NCBI GenBank assembly: GCA_000469685.2
Contig: LS997566.1
Span: 41,580,420-41,644,419, forward strand
Direction of reading: 5' to 3'
Source of the DNA: Haemonchus contortus
Lineage: Eukaryota > Nematoda > Chromadorea > Rhabditida > Trichostrongylidae
DNA: 64,000 nt
Shown here: piece by piece, positions 45,074 through 57,039 of the stretch
Position numbering within the stretch: the first letter of the stretch is position 1
How the letters are laid out: every line of letters starts with the position of its first letter
Notes under the pieces: generated by a model
What the model was told of the DNA's origin: nothing
Databases searched by the model: none
What the model saw: only the letters and a program-made list of their open reading frames with translations
Program-made: the position numbers and the translations under genes

Positions 45074-48000
45074 ATGGTCGAGCAGGTCGAATCTGCCGAA
45101 CCGCTCAAAGACGCGGGAAACGATGCTGTGAAACGGGGAGAATACGCTGAAGCTAATGACTAGTAAGTAATTTCAACCATTCGCTCTCAAACTGCTGGGA
45201 TCTCTTCATTTTTCGATCTGCCATGTAAGTAAATCGTTTCAGTTACACAGAAGCACTTCAGCTTACTAATGAAGGCGATAAAGAACTTCGAGCTGCACTT
45301 TACAGGAATCGTTCATTGTCGAGATTGAAACAGGATGATTTTGAAGGGGCCGAAAGTGATGCGACAAAAGGTCTCCTTTGATAAGATCGTTTTTGAGTTG
45401 TCACTTTTTCCCGTAATTTCGTCCATGGTCCAAAAATTAGAGTTTCTATAAAGTAAGCTTCCTAGACTTCTTGTGCCAAACGGAAGCCTTTTTTTGCTCT
45501 ACGTAATCGATTTGAACACTTGTCACAGCAAAAGTTCTTCAAATGAAGTTGCTAAGGGTGGTGGGACTATTTCCTAATTAATAGGTTTGTGAGCCGGATC
45601 TGCGGTGATTGGATGATTGCGACGTTAGCCAATCACGCCCCTGCTCGAAGCCGCAAAAGGCTTGGTTTGGTGGTTAAGCTCCACCCAAACTTTGCGTGAA
45701 TATTGTATTATTTGACGTCAAGACTGTCGCCTAAACCTACACCCTGAAGAAACGCCGGGCGAGTTGTCGCGAGACATTTGTCAAGTTTCTGGAGATTTGT
45801 CAAGTATATAGCTTGTGAATCAAGCAATTCGTTACGGGACCCACGCTATCGACTCTACTTCGGTTACAGGGCTGTTGTCAACCAGAATTTCTCTCGCTGA
45901 GAGAATCAGACGGCGAAGCAATCTCTGCGTCTCGTGTTCGTCAGCGGGAGGAGGGCGTATCCGTTCGTCGTCCGTACCCTCCTTCAGAGCGCTCTCTCGT
46001 CAAGAGTAGACATTCGAATGGGTAGAAGAGTCGAAGGATTTTCAGAAAGACAGACTTCTTCCTACCAAGGAAACTTCGTATTTCAAAGTCCAGGTAGTCG
46101 GAAAGAAGCAAAGGCTTGATCGTTGTCTAAATATTAATAAAACGTCTGCATAGAACATCTACATCGCGAAAAATCTATGTAGCTTGTAGAAAACTCATGT
46201 TTGCAACCTATTTGCTACTTTGTTTTTATGGGAATCAGCGCTGAGATCAACAATGTCGTTTGAAGATATGCAATACCATTGATTCAGTCTTAACCTGACA
46301 GTGTTCGCTAAATATCCTATTGTATCACTAGCAATAGGAGCAATTTAGAGATGGCGAGCTCTCTTTCGTCTGCCCTCTATCTTCGTCGCGGTGAGATGCC
46401 TATTTGAGGAGACGCAGAGAAAACGACAAAAACGCTGAGTCACTACACACGCGGTTGACAACGGTCCTGTAACCCTCTACTTCCGTTTCACTTTGGTGCT
46501 ACTCATGAATTGTTGTTGGAAGAGATGATGTTATGAGTGTCCGCACCCATGAAAGATCCGGAATTGAGGGAAGAGATGACAATATAAGTTGTTTGAAAGA
46601 TAAGCTGTCGTTTTGTCAAAGACCACCGAGTAGAAATCTTCTCTGGATCACTGGCGCCTGACAACATGAGGAAGTAGGGAGAAGCAAGACCTGCACTCTT
46701 ACTGCTTCCTTCTCGAAGATTATCATAATACGGCGACCTTGAAGCAAATGGCGTGGCTTTAGGATCAGCATAGTATAATTGAAGTTAATGTAGTCCTAGG
46801 TCACCACCAAAAGACGAAAGGCAGGAGCACACCGCTTTGCCTCACAAGACATTGTACTGGATCAAATTGGCCTTCAAATACACTGCTGTCATGAATGAAT
46901 GTTCATTACCTGGCACGTTGCTACCCGGTGTACTGCGCTCCACTTCCCTTTTCAGCCTAATAACTATACGAGGCTTTTAGAAAATGGCATCAAATTGCAT
47001 TGAGAGAAGGACTTCAAAAAAAAGAGTGCCATTTCGCTTCAAAACGCATTTAAATGAAGTTATACCATTAGACCAAAAGGAAACATGCACGTTATTCCCA
47101 TTATTTAAAAAGAGACCTTTTAAAATGAGTAAGGTTGTAATTGATATTCTGTCTTTTAGTTTCTTTTTACTGATGAGCCTTTTCCCGTGACGCAGTCTTG
47201 GTTTTGAAAGTCACTCCATTTCAATCAAACGTTTATGGTGGCATACTCTTACCGGATGGGTTATTAATGTTAATGTAACGTCTTCGAAATTATTTTATTG
47301 TGGCTCTCTACACAGTGAACCGTTAAGAAACCGTTTCAGGTTACAGGTTATATGACATATCGGAAGGGGAAGGCATAAAAGTTCACGAAAAAAAGTTTCG
47401 CCCTACAGAAAGTGTATCCCTGTTGTCCAAAGAAACGAGCAGCTGAGTGAAATTTGAACTGAAATGGAAATACTTGCCTTCCCGGATCCCCGTTTCTACG
47501 TCCACCGGGAAAGACTTCGTAAAGCTCTCCTCTTCCCATGGTTCGCCTCTTATTTTCAAAATTTTCCTCCCAAGATGTCCTACAACCTCTTTCAAACAAC
47601 GCATTACGCCACCTTTCCCTTCACATACGGATTTTTCATGTGTGCGGACACTCGGAACCTCATAGTGAAGCTACAGTATAGGCACGATGGTGTGGGTCCC
47701 CAACGAACTAGATTCAAACAGTGGGCAACTTGCCAAAAAAACTCGGCCGGCGTTTCTTCAGGGTGTAGGTTTAGGCGACAGTGTCGTCAAGTACATAATT
47801 TGTGTGAGGTAGCCGTTACAAGGGTGACTCGGTCAAAATTTAACTTTCCAGAAATTGTTTTTGTAATATTGTGATATTTATTTTTACATTTCATTTATCG
47901 TTTTATTTAGCTATTGAGTATGATGGCGCTGACGTGAAAGCTCTGTACCGAAGAGCCCTTGCTTGTGAACACCTTGATAATGTAGCTGCAGCATTCAAAG

Positions 48001-51000
48001 ATGCCAAGGAGGCTCTCCGACTGAGTCCCAAAGACAAGTAAGTTCATTTTTCTGTTTCCCCACTTTTAACTTTATTCCTGCCGACCTCCAGATCTATCTC
48101 TGAACTGCTTCAACGGCTTGTCATTGCAAATAACGAGAAGGTAAAGAAAGCTACAAGTATGGATAACAAGGTAAACGACATGAGCAGGCTGGCATTTCAA
48201 GGTTCTGCCAAGGACAAAGAACAAAAAGTGCAGGTATGCGCGAACTATTAATTTGTAAAATTGGATTTTTTATATGTTGGTTGAGCTCTAGGCATTCAAC
48301 AATCTTCTTGTCCTTGCTAGAGAAACTGAAGCTGGTGCTGCAAGGATTTGGCAAGTGGTAAGTTGCCTCTATGGGACCATTACAGTTCTGTTTCATAGAA
48401 GCATGGTGGCTGGAGAGGTGAGATTTTGATGCTCATTCCGGTTTACTTTAGGGGAAGGGTGTGCCAGCTCTGCTAGCCGTTGCAGAAGATAACAACGAGC
48501 CATTGGAAATATCGGTCTGTGCCATCCAAATTGTCGACGAACTTATCAAAAATCATGGCAGAGTAGGTGTTTTTTGTAGGGGGTTCAGATTACCTTCTCG
48601 TTCCAGTAGGTCTGCCAGATCTAACTCTCTGGACATTTTATGAATCTTTTTTTCGTTTAGAGGGTTTGGCTTTTCTTTTCCAGGCTTTGTTTTTCCTATC
48701 CATGCACGATGACGACGGTTTACGTTCGGCACGACGTGTTTGTCGTTTGATGTGTGCTAGGGATGCGAAGGAATATGTGGATGCAGCTGGATTGATTATT
48801 CAAAGAATATTCAATGCTCTTGTGAAAATGGACCGTACAAAAGACATAAAACCTGATCCGGAAGTTGCTGAAGGTAAGCCAGAACATTTGCACTTCAAAA
48901 GACTTCCAAACTTTGGTAGTATTTTCCTTTCTTAGATCACATTCGATCCATAGCATACATTAGGGCCTTTCATTGATCGCTAGGGAAACCAATCAATCAG
49001 AGGTGTCATTTACATGCAAATCAAATTGTTTATTCGTTTATTTATTTGATTATTTATTTATAACGTGCATAAGGCAAGTGCAAGAAAAATGAACTTAACA
49101 TCACAACTAAAGTTACAGAAAGATCGTATATGAACTAGTGTTCACTAAAATGCAACAATTCTAGCTTACATTTATTTGTTCCTACTTTTGCAAATGAGTA
49201 GGGCTGTAATTGAACTCATATTGAGATCCCTCCATATTATTCCTAGGATCAAAATTTATTCGTTTGGTATCCTACGATTAAATGTTTTTGTGATAAACGA
49301 TGGCTCAACACTCGTGTTGATGATTTTTTTTCTTTTCAGCCAACAAACTGTGGATTATACGTGTCATTTTGGAGTTACAGAGTATGTTGAAGGATAAAAC
49401 TGTGACAGCAATTGTAAGTTTTTCTACATGTTTGGGTAGTTTACGAGAAAATAGTTTGTTGTTTTCCGGTACGAGAGATGGTTATTGATCTGTTGCTGAA
49501 AAATTTAATGCACATGGATGGTGGGATTCCAAGAGGATGGTCATGGAAGTTTGTGGAGGATCAAGGTTTGTTCTCCGAGTGCTCTCTTTGTAGGTACTTA
49601 GGTTTTTTAAGGTCTGTTATGCCTCTTGGACGTGGCATCGCAGATTCCCGAACAGTGCGATTATCCGGTATCACACGAAACCCGACAGCATGTAGCAATT
49701 TGCCTTCAGCGGCTCGATGAAGATATGGTCGGTACTAGTAAACTGTATTGTTTTTTTTTTGTTGTCTATTATCTCAAAAAGCGTACCTTCTGATTCCTAG
49801 CTATTCAGGTTTTTGATACAAAAAGGGTTATGTACAAGGAGAAGGTGGATCTGTTTTTCAAGTAAGTATAAGTATTTGGTCAGTCATTGTTCCATAAAAA
49901 TTTCACATTTTTTAGTAACCTGATGGCACGCACCAGCGATGATCCGGAAGGTCATAAATATCGTATAAAACTTGCAGCATTTTTGATAACGATGCTACAG
50001 GTACACGTTTTTCTACCCTTCAAAAAAAATTTAAAAATAGGTTTGTTTTTCAAGGGTCCCGTTGATATTGGTGTGAATCTCATCACAAATGATCAGGTTA
50101 CTGCTGTAATGCTTCAAATGGCTGCTTCCAATAACCACCTTATGCAGGTCTGTGACCATTTTATTACTCGATCTTCAAAATGGTATAGTTTCCCTGTTGT
50201 TTAGAGTATTGCTGCTGAGTTGATTGTGATGACCGTGGTCAAGCACGAACGAGCTACCTCTATTCTCAAGGTTAGTGATAGTGATTTGTGAGAACAATCT
50301 ATTACACTGTACACCGTTTTGTTAAGGTTGGCCTTCCAATTTTGAGAAAGCTGTATGATTCGGAAGATGAGAATGTTAAAGTTCGAGCCTTAGTGGTGAG
50401 TTTTTAAAGTTCGAGTGGCTTTTCCTCCGTGAGCGAGAATTCATTGTTGATTGTCTTGATGAATCATTTTGTTCCTCAATTCGCTATTATTTTGGATTTG
50501 TTTTAATGTTGCAGATTCTTTCCTTTGCATAAGTTGTGTCTACTTTTAAACCTTCTTGTGATTTCAAAAATTTTTTGCCCTCACAGTATATGAAAGAGGT
50601 GCTCTTAAGATTGGATTTGGCCCGAATTCTGTAGCTCGTTTTGATTGTGGAGGTTGGCAACTAAATAACTGCGTATTTCTCCAGATTCTTCAACATCTAT
50701 CCTAAAGAACGACTTCTTATTTTTTTCAAAAGTGAATTATATTCTTAGACCGGGTGCCTGAGTATTTAGTGGCAATATACAAATCAGTAAATATTTAATT
50801 TTTTGAAGTAATTATTGAATATATTACTCAGTTGCCCACCCAATAGTCGCGAAAGTGAGCCATTGTTGTGATTTTAGGGTCTTTGCAAATGTGCCGCTGC
50901 TGGTGGTGATGATACCTCACGCGCGACCATGAAAGAGGGAGCTTCCCTGAAACTTGCCCACACTTGCAAGAAATTCTTGTTGGATTACGGAAAGTACAGT

Positions 51001-54000
51001 ACAGATGTTAGGCGATTTGCGTGTGAGGGTCTTTCCTATTTGTCTCTTGATGCTGACGTGAAGAAATGGATTGTCGAAGACTCGCTTCTGCTTCGGGCTC
51101 TGTTTTGCCTAGCTCAATCCGCTGGAGCTCTTTGCGTGTAGATCTTGTTAACTTGTAGTGCTTCATTAGCCCTTTTGCCAAGAACTGAACGCGTGCTTTT
51201 AGGTACACTTTGGCTACAATTTATGTGAATCTCACGAATTCATATGAAAAACCGCAGGTGGAAGAGGAATTAGTCAAACTGGCTCAGGTACGGTTACGAT
51301 TTTTTCTACACGGTGGATTGTTCTAGCTCTGGCATGCTTGTCGAAGTGCACGACGCAATTTGCTTATCTGTCTCAACCAGTTTCTGAACGTTTTTCATCG
51401 GTGACATTCCAGTTTGCCAAGCACCACGTACCTGAGGTCCATCCAAAGGACACTGATGAGTATGTGGAGAAACGAGTGCGTTGTCTTGTTGAAGAAGGAG
51501 CCGTAGCAGCTTGTGTTGCGATCAGCAAAACGGAGTCACATAAAGCTTTGGAGCTAATTGCTCGGTATGCTTACTAGTAACTGTACTCGAATCCGTTACT
51601 TTAACAAATTCGCATATTTAGTGCAATGCTCGCGTTCTCCGAACTAGAGGATCTCAGAGGTCGCATTATTTGTGAAGGCGGTACAAAACTGTGTCTACGA
51701 TTAACTAAGGAAGCAACAGCAGAAGGAAAAATCAAAGCTGCACATGCAATTGCAAAACTTGGAGCCAAGACTGATCCCCAAATTGCTTTCCCTGGACAAA
51801 GAGCGTATGAGGTGCTGGCATCTGAATAGCATTATTACGATCGATTTCTATAAAATGAACGTGTTGAGCGGGCGTCGAGCATTTGGATCGATCTGGGTCA
51901 ACTGCTTCGGTAGAAACCCTGATTGAATAGGCATATAGTGAAGGTGAAAGGGGGTTTCTAATGTTGTTGAGTAGCGATCGTCATTGAGATTTATCTTCTG
52001 TCTTCTGTAATTCCACTTGTCCGTACTTACTAATCCCTTTGATTTTTTTCTCATATCGAACCTTTAGTCAGATTGTACTTTGGGAAATGTTCATGTTCCT
52101 TACCCTTAATCCATGTATCAAGGGTTGCTCATTGATCGACACCTAAAATCAGCATTATTTTACATAGTTTCGTATAAAAATAGCTGCAGTGGACCAGCGA
52201 AATAGGCAGTCAAGTCGCTGATCCTGACCGGTCCAACTGCCCGTCTTCTCTGTTAGCTGAAGGCTGAATCGGTCCCTTGTGTCTTCCAGGTAGTCAAACC
52301 CCTGTGTGAACTTCTGCATCCAGATATTGAAGGGAAACCGAATTATGATGCGTTGCTAACGTTGACAAATCTGGTGAGTTATGGCTACTACTTCTTTGTT
52401 ACTTGTTATTCTTTCCCTGTTGTTACAGTCACGATCAGCCATATCCCTTGTTGATGAACTTGTTCAGGCAAGTATGAGCGATTCGGTCCGTCGTCGTATT
52501 CTCAAAGAAAAGGCGGTGCCGAAAATTGAAGAATTCTGGTTCATGACTGATCATGAGCATCTTCGTTGTGCCGCCGCTGAATTGTTATTGAATCTGCTAT
52601 TCTTGGATGAATTCTTCAAAGCCACTGTTAAGGTATGTTTTAATTCGTGCAGTTTCAAATCTCATTCAGTCATCGCTTATTTTCCATTGTTTCTGTTTTC
52701 TGAATCAAATTTTATTGCGTTCACCGGATTCAAATGAAATCCGCTGAGTGGCGTAAGAAGTAGCCAAAAAACACTCTTTTATTCTCGCCATTGTCTTGGA
52801 GCCTTATTAGTTGATTCACACGAATATTCCTCCTTCTTTTTGGATGAGAAAGAAAAAGAATGAAGGAATTCGTTTCTTGCTTTACCACTTGCACGTTCGG
52901 CCTTTTGGAAACCGGGTAATATTGCGAAGTGTTTATACTGCTTCGCTATACAGCTTTTTTAAAGATAGAACCACTCTAATTCTTCGACGATTCAAACAAA
53001 TTGCCGTCTATGTTGACGTGTAAGTAGTTCGAAAATCCTGTTCTTCTTCATTTGGTGATCAGGAGTTTCGATCTTGAAGACGACGGCGACAATTCGTTTG
53101 AGGCGTCGATTAAAAAAGCAGTCTTATCATTTAAAAATTTGTACGGCAGAGCAGTAAAGAACACATTTTTGTTTCTTTTTCCTACCGTGGTCTTAATGTC
53201 ACGGCGAAATTTGTTTCTAATCGAGAAATGATGTGTTTTTCTGCAGAAGTACGTTGTTTCTTCAGTAGACTGCATGAGATGATATTGAAGTGCTGGCTAT
53301 CTAGAAAGTAAGTATTATAAATCAAGATGGACAAAACTAGGCATGTTGAGCTAGCTTTTTGATGCAGATTTGATGTTTCTGTATTTCTTTTCGTAATTCC
53401 AGCCTGGAACAGACAAGCTGAAGTTGTGGGTACTGTATGCGGCGGAAGAAAACGAGCGCTTGGCACGCGCGGCTGGAGCGGCATTCGCGATTCTTACGGA
53501 AGACGTGGATGCGAACCGTCGAATATTTGAGGAGATCAAGAGCTGGCCAGACGTATTCAGAGAAATCGCTATGCATGAAGATCTTGAAGTGAGGTTTCCC
53601 TTAATTAGAGCTATTTTGTTTAGCATTACTTCCAGGAGTTTCTTTTCTCCATTATGTGACATTCAGGCTCAACGACGTGGTCTGATTGGTATTGCCAACA
53701 TCATGGAAAGTGATGAGAAGTTGTGCTCAGAAGTTGTCGCGGTTCGTTACCTTTCAAAGATTCCCATTGATTTGTAATTATCATTACTTTTTCAATTCAC
53801 TCTGTCGCAAATAGTCATCATTTATGTCAGTGATGTATTTTTGATGGAACCCAGGGTGCATCAGTTTTCATTTTGAGCCATTATTCCTTGTACTTTCGAG
53901 TTGACCCTTACTGCTGTGTAATTGAATTACTAAAGCGCGCGGTCGCGGAGCGGCTGAAATGGGATGTCTGATCACTGAAAGAAGTCCTATTCTTATATGG

Positions 54001-54462
54001 AAGTCTATTTTATTCGCTACCGCTATAAGTTATTTTAAGTATTACTTAAATGATGAAACATAGCCGTTGATTCTTCGGTGTCGGTTATGAATTTAATTAC
54101 CTGGGTAGGCACGGTTGAATTCCTGGATCTTGTGCATCATGGCACCCCCACTTCCACTGGACCAAGTTTCCGCATATTTTGTGCCGATGTCCTAGTATGG
54201 AAATGTGGTTTATTTATAGTCCGAGCTATTCCGAGTACTGGTTGCTATAGCCAAACTGGGAGCTGCCAACGAGAGCAGGAAAGGTGCAGCTGAACAGGTT
54301 AGCGAAGCTCCTTGAATCCTTAATTTAGTTTACAATTCCTAGTTCTGTAAAATTCAGGCAAAAAGAGCTCTAGCAGCAGCTGAGAAGTTTGGCATCATCA
54401 GACCTACGGATAGAGAGCTCTACGAGCGGACCAATAAAGTTTCGACGATACCTGAAGAGTAA
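45074..54462 (+). CDS. unc-45: UNC-45 myosin chaperone
   Basis: Chaperone that folds myosin heads and recruits Hsp70/Hsp90 in muscle and germline. Exons: 45074-45162, 45243-45370, 47911-48037, 48092-48233, 48292-48357, 48452-48562, 48684-48873, 49340-49413, 49478-49565, 49612-49727, 49809-49861, 49916-50000, 50055-50147, 50205-50270, 50327-50395, 50878-51137, 51203-51287, 51413-51564, 51622-51811, 52290-52373, 52468-52632, 53403-53588, 53667-53741, 54220-54297, 54358-54462. Phases agree; 958 aa, or 961 if exon 9 starts at 49469. TPR repeats cover residues 1-115 (KDAGNDAVKRGEY, ALYRNRSLSRLK, KALYRRALACEHL). Then come the central armadillo domain (LLLKNLMHMDGGIPRGWSW) and the UCS domain (CEGLSYLSLDADVKKWI, EYVEKRVR, IEEFWFMTDHEHLR, GIANIM). 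Nematode UNC-45 is about 961 aa. Intron 2 is unusually long (2.5 kb). AATAAA is at 54709. Confidence 0.96.
45724..47782. mobile_element. Inverted-repeat element in unc-45 intron 2
   Basis: Inside the long second intron, 45724-45766 (CTGTCGCCTAAACCTACACC then CTGAAGAAACGCCGG) is matched almost exactly in reverse complement at 47740-47782. A second, weaker inverted pair lies inside: GGTTACAGGGCTGTTGTCAAC near 45872 against the reverse complement at about 46448-46474. I infer a foldback or DNA transposon with later insertions in its right half. There is no recognisable transposase. Confidence 0.6.
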
Positions 54463-54950
54463 TAGTCGTTATCAGCTTGTAAAAATTACTGCATCATCGA
54501 CTCTTTCGCTTTGATTTTAGAGTTTAACTCAGAAAATTTCATTGCAATACTGTTTTTTGAGTACATCTTTCTTTGTCTCTTTAGTGTTGTAGAGTGAAGT
54601 TGTTATTTGTTTGAATTGTTGGGTTTTGCTCAGTGATTTGATTGTGTGCCTAAGAGCATGATCCCTTTAATGGATGATGTGATCTGATTGTACTTATAAT
54701 AATATTTGAATAAATTTATACAATCTCATATGACTCTTATGAAACAATCGGAATACCCTGAGATTAGCACGAAAAACACACGGTTTATGACGGCTTTGAG
54801 ATACTGATTTTCGATTTGCAGAACCCGCCTCAAGAATTTACTATAAAGTAACGAAAACTGCTCAAGTTGTACTACTGCATGACGTCATAGGAGAAGAAGG
54901 GTGCCGACCTATGATGTAGAATTTAGCATAAAACAAGTTCGAAGGATAAA
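54463..54950. other. unc-45 3' flank
   Basis: AT-rich 3' UTR and flank, with the polyadenylation signal AATAAA at 54709-54714 about 250 bases after the stop. Nothing else recognised. Confidence 0.5.
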
Positions 54951-54969
54951 GTTCTCCCATGGTTATCAA

Positions 54970-55145
54970 TTCGTTTCCAGGATGCGCCCCACAATCGACT
55001 TCGGTACAGAATCGTAGTAGCGTTTGAATGCGTATTTGGCCTATACAATGAATTGCGGTGATCAGCTGATGTACAAGTCAGTGCTTTTACCACCCAGACG
55101 AGTCTGATACCAATTAAGCGACTTTGGAGGGGTTCTCGCTATTCA
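54970..55145 (-). repeat. tRNA-derived SINE body fragment
   Basis: The minus strand carries the family body: CAGACTCGTCTGGGTGGTAAAAGCACTGAC, the segment around GTACATCAGCTGATCACCGC and a GGGGCGCATCC-type 3' part. (The longest run quoted here is given in pieces; it follows the family order.) The B-box head is missing. Confidence 0.7.
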
Positions 55146-55299
55146 ATACCACAACTTCTTTCTTACTGGCCAGACTCGTCCCGGACAACCATTGGAAATG
55201 ACATGAGAGCGATTCCATAATGGTAACTTCAGTCAAAAGAAGTTTCGATTTCAACTAAATACCGTTGGGTAGTCTTCCTACTGTAAAAATATAAAGTTT

Positions 55300-55565
55300 T
55301 CTGATGTTAATCGAACCAGTATTCGGAGTACGCCCTGCTTTTGACTTCCATTCCGAGTCGAAGTGTTGTTTGCAAGCGTATGGGCTCTGTCCAACAACTT
55401 GTGATAGCCAGCCGATGTACACGCCAGTGCTTATATATTCATGGATGAGTCTGGTACCATTTAAGCGACTTCTGAGAGATGGAGGGCTTATCCGGAGTGG
55501 GTGAATATAGTTCCGAGGAACATGCGCGTGTAATAGTGCGCCACTTGCACAACCACCACCTCCCT
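55300..55565 (-). repeat. tRNA-derived SINE copy (diverged)
   Basis: The minus strand begins with a head-like GGTGGTGGTTGTGCAAGTGG and GCGCACTATTACACGCGCA. It continues through TCCATCTCTCAGAAGTCG, GGTACCAGACTCATCC and CATCGGCTGGCTATCACAAG to a GAATGGAAGTC 3' segment. It lies immediately before the Penelope-like foldback. Confidence 0.7.
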
Positions 55566-55980
55566 GTCATGAAAATATACATTTTTTGCCATGTTCGACT
55601 CTCAATGAACCTCGGCATAGTTCCAATACAGCTTTATTCTATTTAACAGAACACGAGGTTGAGTAATACAGATAAGTCGGCTGACGTTTCGGCGACTTTC
55701 GCCTTCTTCGGAGCCTAAAAAAGGTGGAAACCAAATTATGATTTATTCGACCAAATGTCTCACCCCCCACGGGACCTTCGAGATCAGATAAGTCATCACG
55801 TAATTAATAGTGAGATTAAAACCGTACCTTCTAGATCAGTAGAGCCAGCCCACCCGGACGACGATAGTAGCGTGAACCAGGCTGATCAGAGTCTAGGGTT
55901 CCGGCTGGAAGGCCAACCTCATATATGGGGGAAAGTTCCCGCGTTATTGAGACACATTCTCCCCTCCGGTTCATTTTTGG

Positions 55981-56277
55981 TTGCCTGACCCGTATCCAGA
56001 ACGCCTCCAGGGTTTTGCGCGCGGCTGTCTGGGTTTCACGCGCCACGATCTCGACGATGACTTCAAAATCGTCCCCGTTATGAGATTCCAGCCTGTGGCA
56101 ACCTAAGGCAGTAGATGTCCGCGATCTCGCCTTCCCCTCTAAATGCTCCCTAACGCGAACGTAAAGCGGCCTGGACGTCTCCCCTATATATTCGTCTCCA
56201 CAATTTCGGCAAATGATTCTGTAAACCACACCTGCGATGGCACAGTCTCCCTCACTGTCATTGGGGCAGACCACACA
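55981..56277 (-). pseudogene. Penelope-like GIY-YIG endonuclease, left arm copy
   Basis: The minus frame reads CPNDSEGDCAIAGVVYRIIC then GDEYIGETSRPLYVRVREHL, a GIY-YIG nuclease core as found in Penelope-like elements. It goes on with a conserved Glu in RKTLEAFWIRVRQP. It lacks the reverse transcriptase and a proper start and is a fragment of a retroelement ORF. It differs from the right-arm copy at only a few residues. Confidence 0.8.
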
Positions 56278-56346
56278 ATTCTCAGTCGCGCATGTGCGGT
56301 CATAAAGGTGGATATTCCTCCCAATGCCCTAGAAAATCGTCTCGTT

Positions 56347-56832
56347 CGAAACCGCCTTTATGACCGCACATGCGCGACTGAGAATTGTGTGGTCTGTCCC
56401 AATGGCAGTGAGGGAGACTGTGCCATCGCAGGTGTGGTTTACAGAATCATTTGCCGAAATTGTGGAGACGAATATATAGGGGAGACGTCCAGGCCGCTTT
56501 ACGTTCGCGTTAGGGAGCATTTAGAGGGGAAGGCGAGATCGCGGACATCTACTGCCTTAGGTTGCCACAGGCTGGAATCTCATAACGGGGACGATTTTGA
56601 AGTCATCGTCGAGGTCGTGGCGCGTGAAACCCAGACAGCCGCGCGCAAAACCCTGGAGGCGTTCTGGATACGGGTCAGGCAACCAAAAATGAACCGGAGG
56701 GGAGAATGTGTCTCAATAACGCGGGAACTTTCCCCCATATATGAGGTTGGCCTTCCAGCCGGAACCGTAGACTCTGATCAGCCTGGTTCACGCTACTATC
56801 GTCGTCTGGGTGGGCTGACTCTACTGATCTAG
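56347..56832 (+). pseudogene. Penelope-like GIY-YIG endonuclease, right arm copy
   Basis: The open plus frame contains LYDRTCATENCVVCPNGSEG, a Cys-rich lead-in typical of Penelope-like endonucleases. It is followed by AGVVYRIICRNCGDEYIGET, RPLYVRVREHLEG and ARKTLEAFWIRVRQPKMNRR. GIY-YIG corresponds to VYRI...EYIG; the catalytic Arg and Glu of the fold are present. The open frame starts at 56143 only because the left arm happens to be open on this strand. I do not consider it a host gene. Confidence 0.85.
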
Positions 56833-57039
56833 AAGGTACGGTTTTAATCTCACTATTAATTACGTGATGACTTATCTGATCTCGAAGGTCCCATGGGGGG
56901 TGAGACATTTGGCCGAATAAATCATAATTTGGTTTCAACCTTTTTTAGGCTCCGAAGAAGGCGAAAGTCGCCGAAACGTCAGCCGACTTATCTGTATTAC
57001 TCAACCTCGTGTTCTGTCAAATAGAATAAAGCTGTATAC

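Larger units (their letters stand above)
55626..57037. mobile_element. Foldback of two head-to-head Penelope-like element ends
   Basis: Two arms of 683 bases each (55626-56308 and 56355-57037) are near-identical reverse complements around a 46-base centre. Each arm carries the endonuclease end of a Penelope-like retroelement and its 3' flank, ending GTATTACTCAACCTCGTGTTC. The equal arm length and few mismatches indicate a recent event or ongoing gene conversion. No reverse transcriptase is present, so both copies are 5'-truncated. Confidence 0.85.

Noticed and set aside
47464..47874. 136-codon open frame in unc-45 intron 2
   Set aside because: It overlaps the right arm of the inverted-repeat element and has no known domain. 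The unc-45 exons on both sides join in phase without it.
56143..56832. A 229-codon host gene
   Set aside because: It is the retroelement endonuclease plus the antisense of the opposite arm. The first third is open only because the left arm is an inverted copy.
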